This document shows positions 24,716 to 33,036 of a DNA stretch of 39,342 nt, piece after piece (within the stretch, counting starts at the first letter, position 1; each line of letters opens with the position of its first letter). The DNA lies in the NCBI GenBank assembly GCA_023266095.1, contig JAHFRV010000029.1:1-39342 (forward strand). Reading direction: 5' to 3'. A model generated the notes under the pieces. That model made no database searches, had not been told where the DNA came from, and worked only from the letters and a program-made list of their open reading frames with translations. Origin of the DNA: Gammaproteobacteria bacterium (GTDB lineage Bacteria; Pseudomonadota; Gammaproteobacteria; DRLM01). Both the position numbers and the translations under genes were made by a program.

Positions 24716-26413
24716 ATGCCGGATATACGCTTTGATCAGTATTACCGTTACGATGCGCTCACAGCGCTGTTGCACACGCTCGCCGCCCGGTACCCGGCCC
24801 TGATGCGGCTCACCAGCATCGGCAAAAGCCATGAAGGCCGCGAGATATGGCTGGCCACCCTCACCGCCTACGCCCACGGTGACGATAGCGAGAAACCGGC
24901 TTTCTGGGTAGACGGTAATATTCACGCCCCGGAGCTGGCAGGTTCCACCGCCTGTCTCTATTTCATACACCAGCTGCTCAGTGGCTACGGTCATGACCCG
25001 GACATCAGCCGTTGTCTGGACAGCCGGGTCTTTTATATCTGTCCGCGCGTCAACCCCGACGGCGCGGAATGGGCATTGGCTGAACCGTCCCGCATCATCC
25101 GTTCCAGCACCCGGCCCTATCCTTATGCCGAAGAGCCGGTGTGCGGGCTGATCCGCGAAGACATCGACGGTGACGGCCGGGTGTTGAGCATGCGCATCGC
25201 CGACCCCGACGGCCCGTGGAAAATATCGCCGCACGACCCCCGCCTGCTGGTGCCTCGCGAACCGACCGAAATCGGCGGCGAATATTACCGGCTATTGCCG
25301 GAAGGCCGGCTCGAAAATTACGACGGCCACTTGATCCACGTCTCGCCGCCGGCCCAAGGCTTGGACCTCAATCGCAACTTCCCGGCTAAATGGCGCGAAG
25401 AGTCGCAACAAACCGGTGCCGGCCCCTTTCCCGCCTCCGAGCCGGAGGTGCAGAACCTCGTGCGCTTCATCGCCGCTCATTCCAACATTTGCGGCGGCGT
25501 GGCCTTTCATTGTTACAGCGGCGTGTTGCTGCGGCCCTTGTCTTATCAGAGCGATGACGACCTGCCCGCCGAAGACCTGTGGGTCTACCGCACGATCGGT
25601 GCTCAAGGCACAGCACTCACCGGCTATCCCGCTGCGTCGGCCTATCACGAATTCCGTTATCACCCCAAAGAAATCATCACCGGCGCCTTGGACGATTGGT
25701 TGTACGAACAACAGGGCGTGTTCGCCTGGACCGTAGAAATCTGGAGCCCGCAACGCCAAGCCGGCATCGGCGAATACCGCTATATTGATTGGTACCGCGA
25801 TCACCCCGTCGAAGACGATTTGAAATTATTGAAGTGGAACGATGAGGTACTGAACGGCGCAGGCTTCGTCCCTTGGTATCCTGTCGATCATCCGCAACTC
25901 GGCCGCGTCGAATTGGGCGGCTGGGATCCGCTGTTCACCTTTTGGAACCCACCGCCGGCTTTACTGGAGCAGGAGATCGCCCGCTTTCCGAAATGGCTGG
26001 TGTGGCATGCCCTCCTCTCCCCGCGCCTGGAGTGGCAGGACGTCAGCGCCACCGCCCTCGGCGGCGACAGTTATCTGGTCCGCGCAGTGGTGCGCAACAG
26101 CGGCTGGCTACCGAGCTACGTCACCAAGCTCGCCGCCGAAAAAAAACTGGTGCGCGGCGTGATTTGCGAACTGGAATTACCCGACGGCGCATGCCTGCTG
26201 CAAGGCGAACGGCGGGTGGAGATCGGGCAACTGGAAGGCCGCGCCCACAAACCTTCCTCCACCTTCGGCTGGGCGGGCAGTGTGAGCGATCCAAGCCTCC
26301 ACCGCGCCAAAGCCGAGTGGGTGGTGCAGGCGCCGACAGGTGCGGTGATTACATTACGCGCGCGTCACCCCCGCGCCGGCGCACTCAGCGCCGAGATCAT
26401 CCTGCGACCTTAA
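24716..26413 (+). CDS. M14-family zinc carboxypeptidase, probably cytoplasmic
   Basis: A 565-residue protein with GAGGGAGGACCGCC before the ATG. The N-terminal M14 domain holds zinc ligands H70 and E73 in GNIHAPELAGS and H265 in AFHCYSG, RVNPDGAE (111-118), substrate-carboxylate-binding LDLNRNF (216-222) and catalytic E341 in AWTVEIWS. An insertion, EDIDGDGRVLSMRIADPDG (148-166), has a calcium-loop look. A C-terminal beta-rich domain follows (about residues 430-565). There is no signal peptide, unlike digestive carboxypeptidases, so it may act on an internal peptide. It diverges from the GNAT-C39 gene with 157 bases between, which permits shared control. Confidence 0.9.
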   Translation: MPDIRFDQYYRYDALTALLHTLAARYPALMRLTSIGKSHEGREIWLATLTAYAHGDDSEKPAFWVDGNIHAPELAGSTACLYFIHQLLSGYGHDPDISRCLDSRVFYICPRVNPDGAEWALAEPSRIIRSSTRPYPYAEEPVCGLIREDIDGDGRVLSMRIADPDGPWKISPHDPRLLVPREPTEIGGEYYRLLPEGRLENYDGHLIHVSPPAQGLDLNRNFPAKWREESQQTGAGPFPASEPEVQNLVRFIAAHSNICGGVAFHCYSGVLLRPLSYQSDDDLPAEDLWVYRTIGAQGTALTGYPAASAYHEFRYHPKEIITGALDDWLYEQQGVFAWTVEIWSPQRQAGIGEYRYIDWYRDHPVEDDLKLLKWNDEVLNGAGFVPWYPVDHPQLGRVELGGWDPLFTFWNPPPALLEQEIARFPKWLVWHALLSPRLEWQDVSATALGGDSYLVRAVVRNSGWLPSYVTKLAAEKKLVRGVICELELPDGACLLQGERRVEIGQLEGRAHKPSSTFGWAGSVSDPSLHRAKAEWVVQAPTGAVITLRARHPRAGALSAEIILRP

Positions 26414-26516
26414 CCCGGAGGCGAGCTGGTCGAAGTCGCTGCGCAACGATATCTCGTAACATCAACGAAATTCGCAAGACACATCGAAGAAAGACACCTC
26501 AATTTCAGCGCCTGAA

Positions 26517-27155
26517 TCAGGCTATTTGCGGCAAAAATTCGCCTTGATCCTGATCATAACGCAACAATTCGCCTGATCCGATATCGAAATACCAGCCGTG
26601 GCAGTGCAGGCGCCGCTGTTCAACACGTTCCCGTATCCAAGGGAAGGTCAACAGGTTATCCAAAGAGGAGCGTATCGCCGCATGTTCGCAATAGCGGGCA
26701 CGTTCATCGGCGGTTTTTAACGCGGGGTTGTTAAGGGTCTCGTTACGCGCGCTATCGGCGATGCTCATCCACGAGGCGACGAAATCCCCAGGCTGCCCCA
26801 CATCATTGCCTTTTAACAGGGCTTGTATACCCCCGCACTGGGCATGGCCGATCACCACGATGTGCCGCACATTCAAACTGCACACCGCGAATTCCAAGGC
26901 GGCGCTGGTACCATGGTGCCGGCCGTCCGGATCATACGGCGGTATCAGATTGGCCACGTTGCGGATGATGAATAAGTCACCGGGCTCGCAATCCATGATG
27001 ATCGCCGGATCGACCCGCGAATCACAACAGGCGATTACCGCCACCGCGGGGGCCTGCCCTTTGGCGGCCAGATTGGCGAACAGCTCCGGCTCTTGATGAA
27101 AATACTGATCGCGAAAACGTTTGTATCCCTGGAGCAAGCTATCAATCGGGTCCAC
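26517..27155 (-). CDS. can: beta-class carbonic anhydrase
   Basis: A 212-residue enzyme interconverting CO2 and bicarbonate. Zinc ligands are C44 in ACCDSRVDP and H104 and C107 in GHAQCGG; the Asp-Arg dyad D45/R47 is present. GDLFIIRNVAN and GTSAALEFAV are family blocks. The start is GTG with GGAG six bases upstream. Length and motifs fit the plant-type bacterial enzymes. It stands next to a transposase remnant and away from any visible carboxysome or transport genes. The gene name is by family only. Confidence 0.95.
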   Translation of the reverse strand: MDPIDSLLQGYKRFRDQYFHQEPELFANLAAKGQAPAVAVIACCDSRVDPAIIMDCEPGDLFIIRNVANLIPPYDPDGRHHGTSAALEFAVCSLNVRHIVVIGHAQCGGIQALLKGNDVGQPGDFVASWMSIADSARNETLNNPALKTADERARYCEHAAIRSSLDNLLTFPWIRERVEQRRLHCHGWYFDIGSGELLRYDQDQGEFLPQIA

Positions 27156-27186
27156 TCTTTACTCCTTACTTTCGACCGCCGGAATA

Positions 27187-27634
27187 ATAAACGAAGTGTT
27201 GCGCAAGGTCATGACCGACCACGCAAACACGTTGCACGAGGAAGGCGTGCTGGATGTCACCTTTGCCTCGGCCAAAAGCGGTCACGCTGGTGCTGCTGAG
27301 TTTCGAGTTCTACATGATCGAAGCGAATCCGGAAAATCTGATCGGCGATCGTGCATACCACAGCGATAAGCTGGACCAGGAGTGGCGGCAGGAGGGCACC
27401 GAAATGATCTCGCCGCACCGACAGAATCGAGTGCAGCCCAAGACGCAGGACAGCCGCCGTCTGCGCCGCTGTGAACGACGCTGGCTGGTGGAACGCTTCT
27501 TTGACTAGCTTCAGGGGCAAGGCCGCCTCCTGGTCCGTGGGGAATAGTACGCCGAGAATTTTCTCGTATTTGTGCCGCTGGCCACCATCGGAATCCTACT
27601 CAGGCGATTTTGCGATGGGTTCTACAGAGAATAA
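27187..27634 (+). pseudogene. IS5-family transposase remnant
   Basis: The segment EVLRKVMTDHANTLHEEGVLDVTFASAKSG (frame of 27121) passes, after a deletion and change of frame, to VTLVLLSFEFYMIEANPENLIGDRAYHSDKLDQE, then EMISPHRQNR, PKTQDSRRLRRCERRWLVERFFD (frame of 27254). These are the DDE core of IS5-type transposases. The part between AKSG and VTLV, about 25-30 codons in intact relatives, is missing. Two in-frame TAG codons (27506-27508 and 27545-27547) interrupt the C-terminus, the first in place of the usual Trp of VERFF-x-W. The frame ends at 27634. The N-terminal third and inverted ends are not seen. Long dead. Confidence 0.85.
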
Positions 27635-27727
27635 CCGGAGGCTCTATCGTCGCTGACGTAGCCACGTTTCGGCCATTAGGTTTTTGGCGCAATGGCAATC
27701 TTCCCGCGGAGATAAATCATTGCGCTC

Positions 27728-27746
27728 AAGCTCTGACTCAGAGCTT
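27728..27746. repeat. perfect 9-1-9 palindrome
   Basis: AAGCTCTGA-C-TCAGAGCTT lies between the IS5 remnant and the end of dnaJ. It has no T-run on either side, so it is not an obvious terminator, though it could fold in the dnaJ 3' untranslated region. It may be an operator left by a lost gene. The remaining bases between 27635 and 27830 show no gene. Confidence 0.5.
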
Positions 27747-27830
27747 CATACATGATTTCATTTTCCGCACCTATTTGCTCAAGGGACACATAACATAGCG
27801 ATCAAGTTATTACGCTTTGTTACGCTAAAC

Positions 27831-28964
27831 CTACAACTTAATATCCTCAAAAAATTTCTTCACACCGTCGAACCAGCCCTTGGCTTTGGGGCTGTGGCTG
27901 TGTTCTTTCTCTTTTAGCGAATCTTCGAATTCACGCAGCAGGGTTTTCTGCTTGTCGTTCAGATGCACGGGAGTTTCCACCACCACGCGGCACATCAAAT
28001 CGCCGACGCCGCCGCCGTGCACCGACGACACGCCTTTGCCGCGCAGGCGGAACATCTGGCCGGACTGAGTCTCGGCGGCGATTTTCAATTTCACGCGGCC
28101 GTCTAAAGTTGGCACTTCCAGCTCACCGCCCAAGGCGGCGGTGGCGAAGCTGATGGGCACTTCGCAATAGAGGTTGTTTTCCTCGCGGGTGAAGATCGCG
28201 TGGTCTTTTACTTTGACGTAGACGTACAAATCACCGGCCGGACCGCCGTGTTCGCCGGCTTCGCCCTCGCCCGCCAAACGGATGCGGTCGCCGTTGTCGA
28301 CGCCGGGCGGTATCTTCACCGACAAGGTTTTGTGTTCCTGGACGCGGCCCTGGCCGTGGCAGGTTTTGCAGGGGTTTTCGATGATGCTGCCGCTGCCGCG
28401 GCAACGCGGGCAGGTCTGCTGCAAGGAAAAGAAGCCCTGCTGCATACGCACCTGGCCGACGCCGCCGCAGGTGGTGCACTTCACCGGTCCGCTGCCTTTG
28501 GCGGCGCCCGAGCCGTCGCAAGTTTTGCACGGCACGAGAGTCGGCACGCGGATTTTCACCGAGGTGCCGTGTACTGCTTCTTCCAAGGTCAGTTCGAGGT
28601 TGTAACGCAGATCGGCGCCGCGCCGCACGCCGGATTGTTGGCCGCCGCCGCGCATGCCGCCGAAGATGTCGCCGAAGATGTCGCCGAATACATCGTTGAA
28701 ATTCGCCCCGGCGCCCGCGCCGCCCCCACCCGCACCGGGATCGACACCGGCGTGGCCGAACTGATCGTAAGCCGCGCGCTTGCGCGCGTCGGTGAGTACT
28801 TCGTAGGCTTCCTTGGCTTCTTTGAATTGCTCTTCGGCCCTGGCGTCATCGGGGTTGCGATCGGGATGGAATTTCATCGCCAAACGCCGGTAAGCTTTCT
28901 TCAGCTCCGCATCGCTGGCGTTGCGGGCCACGCCCAATACTTCGTAGTAATCTCTCTTGGTCAT
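27831..28964 (-). CDS. dnaJ: co-chaperone DnaJ (Hsp40)
   Basis: A 377-residue type I J-protein. The J domain [20 protein letters not shown] carries the HPD motif in [10 protein letters not shown], followed by the Gly-rich linker (about residues 75-105). Four zinc-finger repeats are present: [24 protein letters not shown] and CKTCHGQG. The C-terminal substrate domains follow. It stimulates the DnaK ATPase and hands over unfolded proteins. Last gene of hrcA-grpE-dnaK-dnaJ; 118 bases and a strong hairpin separate it from dnaK, and it has no clear Shine-Dalgarno sequence. Confidence 0.98.
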   Translation of the reverse strand: MTKRDYYEVLGVARNASDAELKKAYRRLAMKFHPDRNPDDARAEEQFKEAKEAYEVLTDARKRAAYDQFGHAGVDPGAGGGGAGAGANFNDVFGDIFGDIFGGMRGGGQQSGVRRGADLRYNLELTLEEAVHGTSVKIRVPTLVPCKTCDGSGAAKGSGPVKCTTCGGVGQVRMQQGFFSLQQTCPRCRGSGSIIENPCKTCHGQGRVQEHKTLSVKIPPGVDNGDRIRLAGEGEAGEHGGPAGDLYVYVKVKDHAIFTREENNLYCEVPISFATAALGGELEVPTLDGRVKLKIAAETQSGQMFRLRGKGVSSVHGGGVGDLMCRVVVETPVHLNDKQKTLLREFEDSLKEKEHSHSPKAKGWFDGVKKFFEDIKL

Positions 28965-29011
28965 TGTTTTAACTACACGCGAATGCCGCGATCCTCGCTG
29001 CTGGTAAAACC

Positions 29012-29042
29012 ACGGGGGCGCACTGTAAACAGCCGCCCCCGT
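29012..29042 (-). terminator. dnaK-dnaJ intercistronic hairpin (attenuator-like)
   Basis: ACGGGGGCG (29012-29020) and CGCCCCCGT (29034-29042) form a perfect 9-bp GC-rich stem, and CTGT/ACAG inside the loop can extend it. On the minus strand it is followed by GGTTTTACC, so a short T-run follows the stem. It should cause partial termination or protect the dnaK mRNA from 3' decay, giving more DnaK than DnaJ. Confidence 0.6.
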
Positions 29043-29082
29043 CTCTCGGTATTCACCTCGATGTGAGGCGCATTAATCACTC

Positions 29083-31023
29083 TCAACGTTTGTCGTCGTT
29101 GACCTCTTCGAACTCGGCATCGACCACATCGTCCTTGGCGTCGCCTTCCCGTTTGGTGCTGTCGGCCTTGGCACCGGCGCCGCCCGCTGCGCCCGGTTGC
29201 TGAGGCTGCTCGGCGTACATCCGTTCCGCCAGTTTGCCGGACAGCTCGGCCAGCGCCGCGGTCTTGGCCTCGATGACTTCCTTGTCGTCGCCGTTCATCA
29301 CTTCTTTCAAAGCGGCGATCGCGTCTTCAATGCGCTTCTTCTCGTCAGCCTGGACCTTGTCGCCCAATTCCTTGAGCGATTTATCGACGGCGTGAATCAT
29401 ATTGTCGGCTTGATTGCGCGCGGTCACCATTTCATGGAACTTGCGGTCGTCGGCGGCGTGGGCCTCGGCGTCCTTCACCATGCGCTGGATCTCTTCCTCG
29501 TTGAGTCCGCTGGAGGCGCGAATGACGATGGACTGCTGTTTGCCCGTCGCCTTGTCCTTGGCCGACACGTTCAGAATACCGTTGGCGTCGATATCGAACG
29601 TCACCTCCACCTGCGGCATGCCGCGCGGCGCGGGCGGAATATCCGCCAGATCGAAACGGCCCAGCGATTTATTGGCCGAGGCCATTTCACGCTCGCCTTG
29701 CAACACGTGGATGGTCACCGCCGTCTGATTGTCGTCGGCGGTGGAGAATACCTGCGAGGCCTTGGTCGGAATCGTGGTGTTCTTTTCGATGATCTTGGTC
29801 ATCACCCCGCCCAGGGTTTCGATACCCAGCGACAACGGCGTGACGTCGAGCAGCAACACGTCTTTCACTTCACCGCCCAACACGCCGGCCTGAATCGCAG
29901 CACCGACCGCCACCGCCTCATCGGGGTTGACGTCTTTGCGCGGCTCTTTGCCGAAAAAGTCTTTAACCGTGTCCTGCACCTTGGGCATGCGGGTCTGACC
30001 GCCCACCAGTATCACTTCGCTGATCTCGCTGGCGCTGACGCCCGCGTCTTTCAACGCCATTTTGCAGGGATCGATGGTGCGCTTGATCAAATCTTCCACC
30101 AAGGATTCCAGCTTGGCGCGGGTGATCTTCATGTTGAGATGCTTGGGGCCCGAGGCGTCGGCGGTGATGTAGGGCAGATTGATCTCGGTCTGCTGCGCGG
30201 ACGACAACTCGATCTTGGCCTTCTCCGCCGCTTCTTTGAGACGTTGCAGGGCCAGCGGGTCTTTCTCGAGGTTGATGCCGCTGTCTTTTTTGAATTCAGC
30301 GACCAAATAATCAATGATGCGTTTGTCAAAGTCTTCACCGCCGAGGAAGGTATCGCCGTTGGTGGACAACACTTCGAACTGGTGTTCGCCATCCACTTCG
30401 GCGATCTCGATGATGGAAATATCGAAAGTGCCGCCGCCGAGATCGTACACGGCGATCTTGCCTTCCCCGCGCTGCTTGTCCATGCCGTAAGCAAGCGCCG
30501 CCGCGGTGGGCTCGTTGATGATGCGTTTGACATCCAAACCGGCGATGCGGCCGGCGTCTTTAGTGGCTTGGCGTTGCGAGTCGTTGAAATAAGCGGGCAC
30601 GGTGATCACCGCCTCGGTGACCGGTTCGCCGAGATAATCTTCCGCGGTCTTTTTCATCTTCATCAGAATGCGGGCGGACACTTCTTGCGGGGCCATTTTC
30701 TTGCCGCGCGCCTCCACCCAGGCGTCGCCGTTGTCGGCGGGGACGATTTTGTAAGGCACCATACCAATGTCGCGCTTGACCACGTCGTCGTTGAATTTAC
30801 GGCCGATGAGACGCTTGATGGCGAACAAGGTGTTGGTGGGATTGGTGATGGCCTGGCGTTTGGCGGCTTGGCCTACCAGCACTTCGTTGTCATCGGCAAA
30901 GGCCACCACGGAAGGCGTGGTGCGTCCGCCCTCGGCGTTTTCGATGACACGGGGTTTGCCGCCTTCCAAAACCGCCACGCAGGAATTGGTGGTGCCGAGA
31001 TCGATGCCGATGATTTTTCCCAT
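29083..31023 (-). CDS. dnaK: chaperone DnaK (Hsp70)
   Basis: A 646-residue Hsp70 of normal length. The ATPase domain (about 1-385) starts [20 protein letters not shown] and has [26 protein letters not shown] and [14 protein letters not shown]. The linker [13 protein letters not shown] leads into the peptide-binding domain, and the C-terminus ends [16 protein letters not shown], close to the EEVKD-type tail. AGGAG nine bases before the ATG is the ribosome binding site. A sigma32-like promoter lies 63-91 bases upstream, in the gap after grpE. Confidence 0.99.
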   Translation of the reverse strand: MGKIIGIDLGTTNSCVAVLEGGKPRVIENAEGGRTTPSVVAFADDNEVLVGQAAKRQAITNPTNTLFAIKRLIGRKFNDDVVKRDIGMVPYKIVPADNGDAWVEARGKKMAPQEVSARILMKMKKTAEDYLGEPVTEAVITVPAYFNDSQRQATKDAGRIAGLDVKRIINEPTAAALAYGMDKQRGEGKIAVYDLGGGTFDISIIEIAEVDGEHQFEVLSTNGDTFLGGEDFDKRIIDYLVAEFKKDSGINLEKDPLALQRLKEAAEKAKIELSSAQQTEINLPYITADASGPKHLNMKITRAKLESLVEDLIKRTIDPCKMALKDAGVSASEISEVILVGGQTRMPKVQDTVKDFFGKEPRKDVNPDEAVAVGAAIQAGVLGGEVKDVLLLDVTPLSLGIETLGGVMTKIIEKNTTIPTKASQVFSTADDNQTAVTIHVLQGEREMASANKSLGRFDLADIPPAPRGMPQVEVTFDIDANGILNVSAKDKATGKQQSIVIRASSGLNEEEIQRMVKDAEAHAADDRKFHEMVTARNQADNMIHAVDKSLKELGDKVQADEKKRIEDAIAALKEVMNGDDKEVIEAKTAALAELSGKLAERMYAEQPQQPGAAGGAGAKADSTKREGDAKDDVVDAEFEEVNDDKR

Positions 31024-31085
31024 TGTCTTGCTCTCCTAAAGTGAATTCATCATCAGGACCGCGAGCGGCCCGTCTATTACCCTGT

Positions 31086-31114
31086 AAAGTGGGGTGTATG
31101 AAACCTATTTCAAG
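31086..31114 (-). promoter_or_regulatory. sigma32-like heat-shock promoter of dnaK
   Basis: On the minus strand CTTGAAA (31108-31114) and CCCCACTTT (31086-31094) are 13 bases apart, close to the RpoH consensus CTTGAAA-(11-16)-CCCCAT. It lies just after the grpE stop codon. The perfect palindrome AGCCCTTAAGGGCT (31113-31126) touches its -35 element and spans the grpE stop. Confidence 0.8.
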
Positions 31115-31117
31115 CCC

Positions 31118-31699
31118 TTAAGGGCTATTCCGCTCTTCCGCGGCACGGGATACCACCACCATGGCCGGGCGGAGAAGGCGGTCGTTCAAGGTGTAACCCT
31201 TTTGATACACCGTGAGCACGGTGTTGGGCTCCACGTCGCTGGTCTCCTGCATGGCCATGGCTTGATGCAGATCGGGGTTGAATTTGTCGCGTTGGGGTTC
31301 GATGGCCTTCACGCCGAACTTCTCCAGTGCGCTGCCGAAGACTTTGAGGGTCAGCTCCATCCCTTCGCGAAGTTTGCTCAGATCGGCCTGCTCACCCTCC
31401 GCCGCCGCCAGGCCCAGCTCCAGGCTGTCCTTGACCGGCAGCAGTTCACGTACGAATTTTTCGAGGGCGTATTTGTGGGCGCTTTCCACGTCCCGCTCGG
31501 CGCGGCGGCGGACGTTCTCAGTCTCGGCACGCGCCAACAGTAATTGATTCCAGTGTTGATCGGCCTTGGCTTGGGCGTCTTGCAGGGTGATCAGCAATTG
31601 TTCATGGGAGGGATTCGGTTCCGCGATGCTTGCTGCGCTGTACGCGTCCTCGGCCGTACCAGCCGCTTGCTGTTTACTTGCCTGATCTTCGTTATTCAT
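31118..31699 (-). CDS. grpE: nucleotide exchange factor GrpE
   Basis: A 193-residue protein that releases ADP from DnaK. I choose the ATG at 31699 (MNNEDQASKQQAAG), which follows GGAGAGCAGG; a TTG four codons upstream would overlap that site. The long dimerising helix covers about residues 45-100 (ARAETENVRRRAERDVESAHKYALEKFVRELLPVKDSLE). The beta-wing domain has FNPDLHQAMAMQ, VLTVYQKGYTLNDRLLRPAMVVV. It lies between hrcA and dnaK; a sigma32-like promoter starts right after its stop. Confidence 0.97.
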   Translation of the reverse strand: MNNEDQASKQQAAGTAEDAYSAASIAEPNPSHEQLLITLQDAQAKADQHWNQLLLARAETENVRRRAERDVESAHKYALEKFVRELLPVKDSLELGLAAAEGEQADLSKLREGMELTLKVFGSALEKFGVKAIEPQRDKFNPDLHQAMAMQETSDVEPNTVLTVYQKGYTLNDRLLRPAMVVVSRAAEERNSP

Positions 31700-31791
31700 C
31701 CTGCTCTCCAATGCCTGTGTTGATGGCCCCGCGCCGCCAAAAAATACCGGCGCCGCCGCGCCGCCGCTGGACCTGGCTTTCCATATAAGGC

Positions 31792-32829
31792 TTATTGGCG
31801 GGAATTCAAGGCGGCCCCGAGTAATTTGGCTGTGACATCCACGATGGGAATCACCCGGTCATAGGCCATGCGGGTCGGCCCGATCACCCCTAGCACACCG
31901 ATGACTTTGCCATCCACCCTGTAGGGCGCGGTGACCAGGCTGCAATTGCCCAAAACGTCGTAACCCGATTCGTCGCCGATGAAGATCTGCACGCCTTTGC
32001 TGACCAGGCATTGGTCGAGCAGATGCAATAAATCGCGTTTTTCGGCGAAGGCCTCGAATAACTGACGCAGGGTGCTGATGTTGGAAAACTCGGAGAATCC
32101 CATGAGATTGGTCTGTCCCGCCAGCACGTAGTCGCGCTGTTCGGCGCTGCGTTGGGCTTCCTCGGCCAGATTCATCGCCGCCTGCAAGAGGGACGTGGCG
32201 TTGTCCTTGGCGTCCCGCATGGCCTGCACCACACCCTGCCGCACCTCGTCGAAGGTCTTGCCGCGAAACTGGCTGTTGAGGTATTTGGCCGCCTGGGTCA
32301 GCTCGGCCGCCGCGAACGGCCGCCCGGTGTGGATCACATGGTTTTGCACCTCGCTATCATTGATGACGAAGATGGCCAGCACCCGGTTCTCCGACAGGCT
32401 GACGAACTCCACCTGCCGCAACACCGCCTGCTCCGGCCGGGGCACGGTCACCAGCCCCGCCATGCGGGTGACACCGGACAGCAGGCGCGAGGCGCGCTCC
32501 AGCAGACCGGGCCGTGCGCCCTCCGGCTCCAATTGATGACGGAGACGCTGCACCTCCTCGCTCTCCAACAATTGGACCTGCAACAGGGAGTTGACGAAGA
32601 CCCGGTAGCCCTGCGCGGTGGGCACCCGCCCCGCCGAGGTATGGGGCGAGGTCACCAGGCCCAGATCCTCCAAGTCCGCCATCACGTTACGGATGGAGGC
32701 GGGACTGAGATCCAGATCCGAGCTGCGCGCCAGGCTGCGCGAACCCACGGGCTGGCCGTCGCGTATATAACACTCGACCAGGGTCTTGAGCAGTTGTTGC
32801 GCGCGTTCGTTAAGCTCGTTGGAACTCAC
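31792..32829 (-). CDS. hrcA: heat-shock repressor HrcA
   Basis: About 345 residues. The open frame extends to an ATG at 32877, but that codon lies inside the CIRCE operator; the family N-terminus ELNERAQQLLKTLVECYIRD begins at a GTG at 32829, which I prefer. The N-terminal winged helix has PVGSRSLARSSDLDLSPASIRNVMADLEDLGLV and HTSAGRVPTAQGYRVFV; the rest is the GAF-like dimerisation region, ending GVIGPTRMAYDRVIPIVD. HrcA binds CIRCE and needs GroEL to stay active, so misfolded protein derepresses the operon. First gene of hrcA-grpE-dnaK-dnaJ. Confidence 0.95.
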   Translation of the reverse strand: MSSNELNERAQQLLKTLVECYIRDGQPVGSRSLARSSDLDLSPASIRNVMADLEDLGLVTSPHTSAGRVPTAQGYRVFVNSLLQVQLLESEEVQRLRHQLEPEGARPGLLERASRLLSGVTRMAGLVTVPRPEQAVLRQVEFVSLSENRVLAIFVINDSEVQNHVIHTGRPFAAAELTQAAKYLNSQFRGKTFDEVRQGVVQAMRDAKDNATSLLQAAMNLAEEAQRSAEQRDYVLAGQTNLMGFSEFSNISTLRQLFEAFAEKRDLLHLLDQCLVSKGVQIFIGDESGYDVLGNCSLVTAPYRVDGKVIGVLGVIGPTRMAYDRVIPIVDVTAKLLGAALNSRQ

Positions 32830-32863
32830 AACCCGTCCATCCACCGAAATAATGACGACATAT

Positions 32864-32890
32864 TTAGCACTCTTCATATAAGAGTGCTAA
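32864..32890. promoter_or_regulatory. CIRCE operator (HrcA binding site)
   Basis: TTAGCACTC-N9-GAGTGCTAA is an exact match to the CIRCE consensus. It lies 35 bases upstream of the preferred hrcA start and just downstream of a sigma70-like promoter, so bound HrcA would block transcription of its own operon. Confidence 0.97.
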
Positions 32891-32893
32891 CAC

Positions 32894-32923
32894 AAACTAA
32901 CAAGCCGCCCAAATTACTGTCAA
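32894..32923 (-). promoter_or_regulatory. candidate sigma70 promoter of hrcA operon
   Basis: On the minus strand a perfect TTGACA (32918-32923) is followed after 17-18 bases by TTAGTTT, a weak -10. The CIRCE operator starts at once downstream, the usual place for HrcA repression. Confidence 0.6.
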
Positions 32924-33036
32924 GAAATACGCCCGACGCCGGACCGGACCTCAGCCTGCCCGCCCGACTCAAGCCGCGGTAGCGTTTGGCGCCGGAGAGA
33001 GGCCGTGCTAAGTTAGCGGGCCAACAGGAGCAGGGC

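Noticed and set aside
29197-31044. 615-codon open frame on the plus strand opposite dnaK
   Set aside because: Long antisense frames are a known effect of dnaK codon bias; there is no ribosome binding site or family match, and the minus-strand DnaK is unmistakable.
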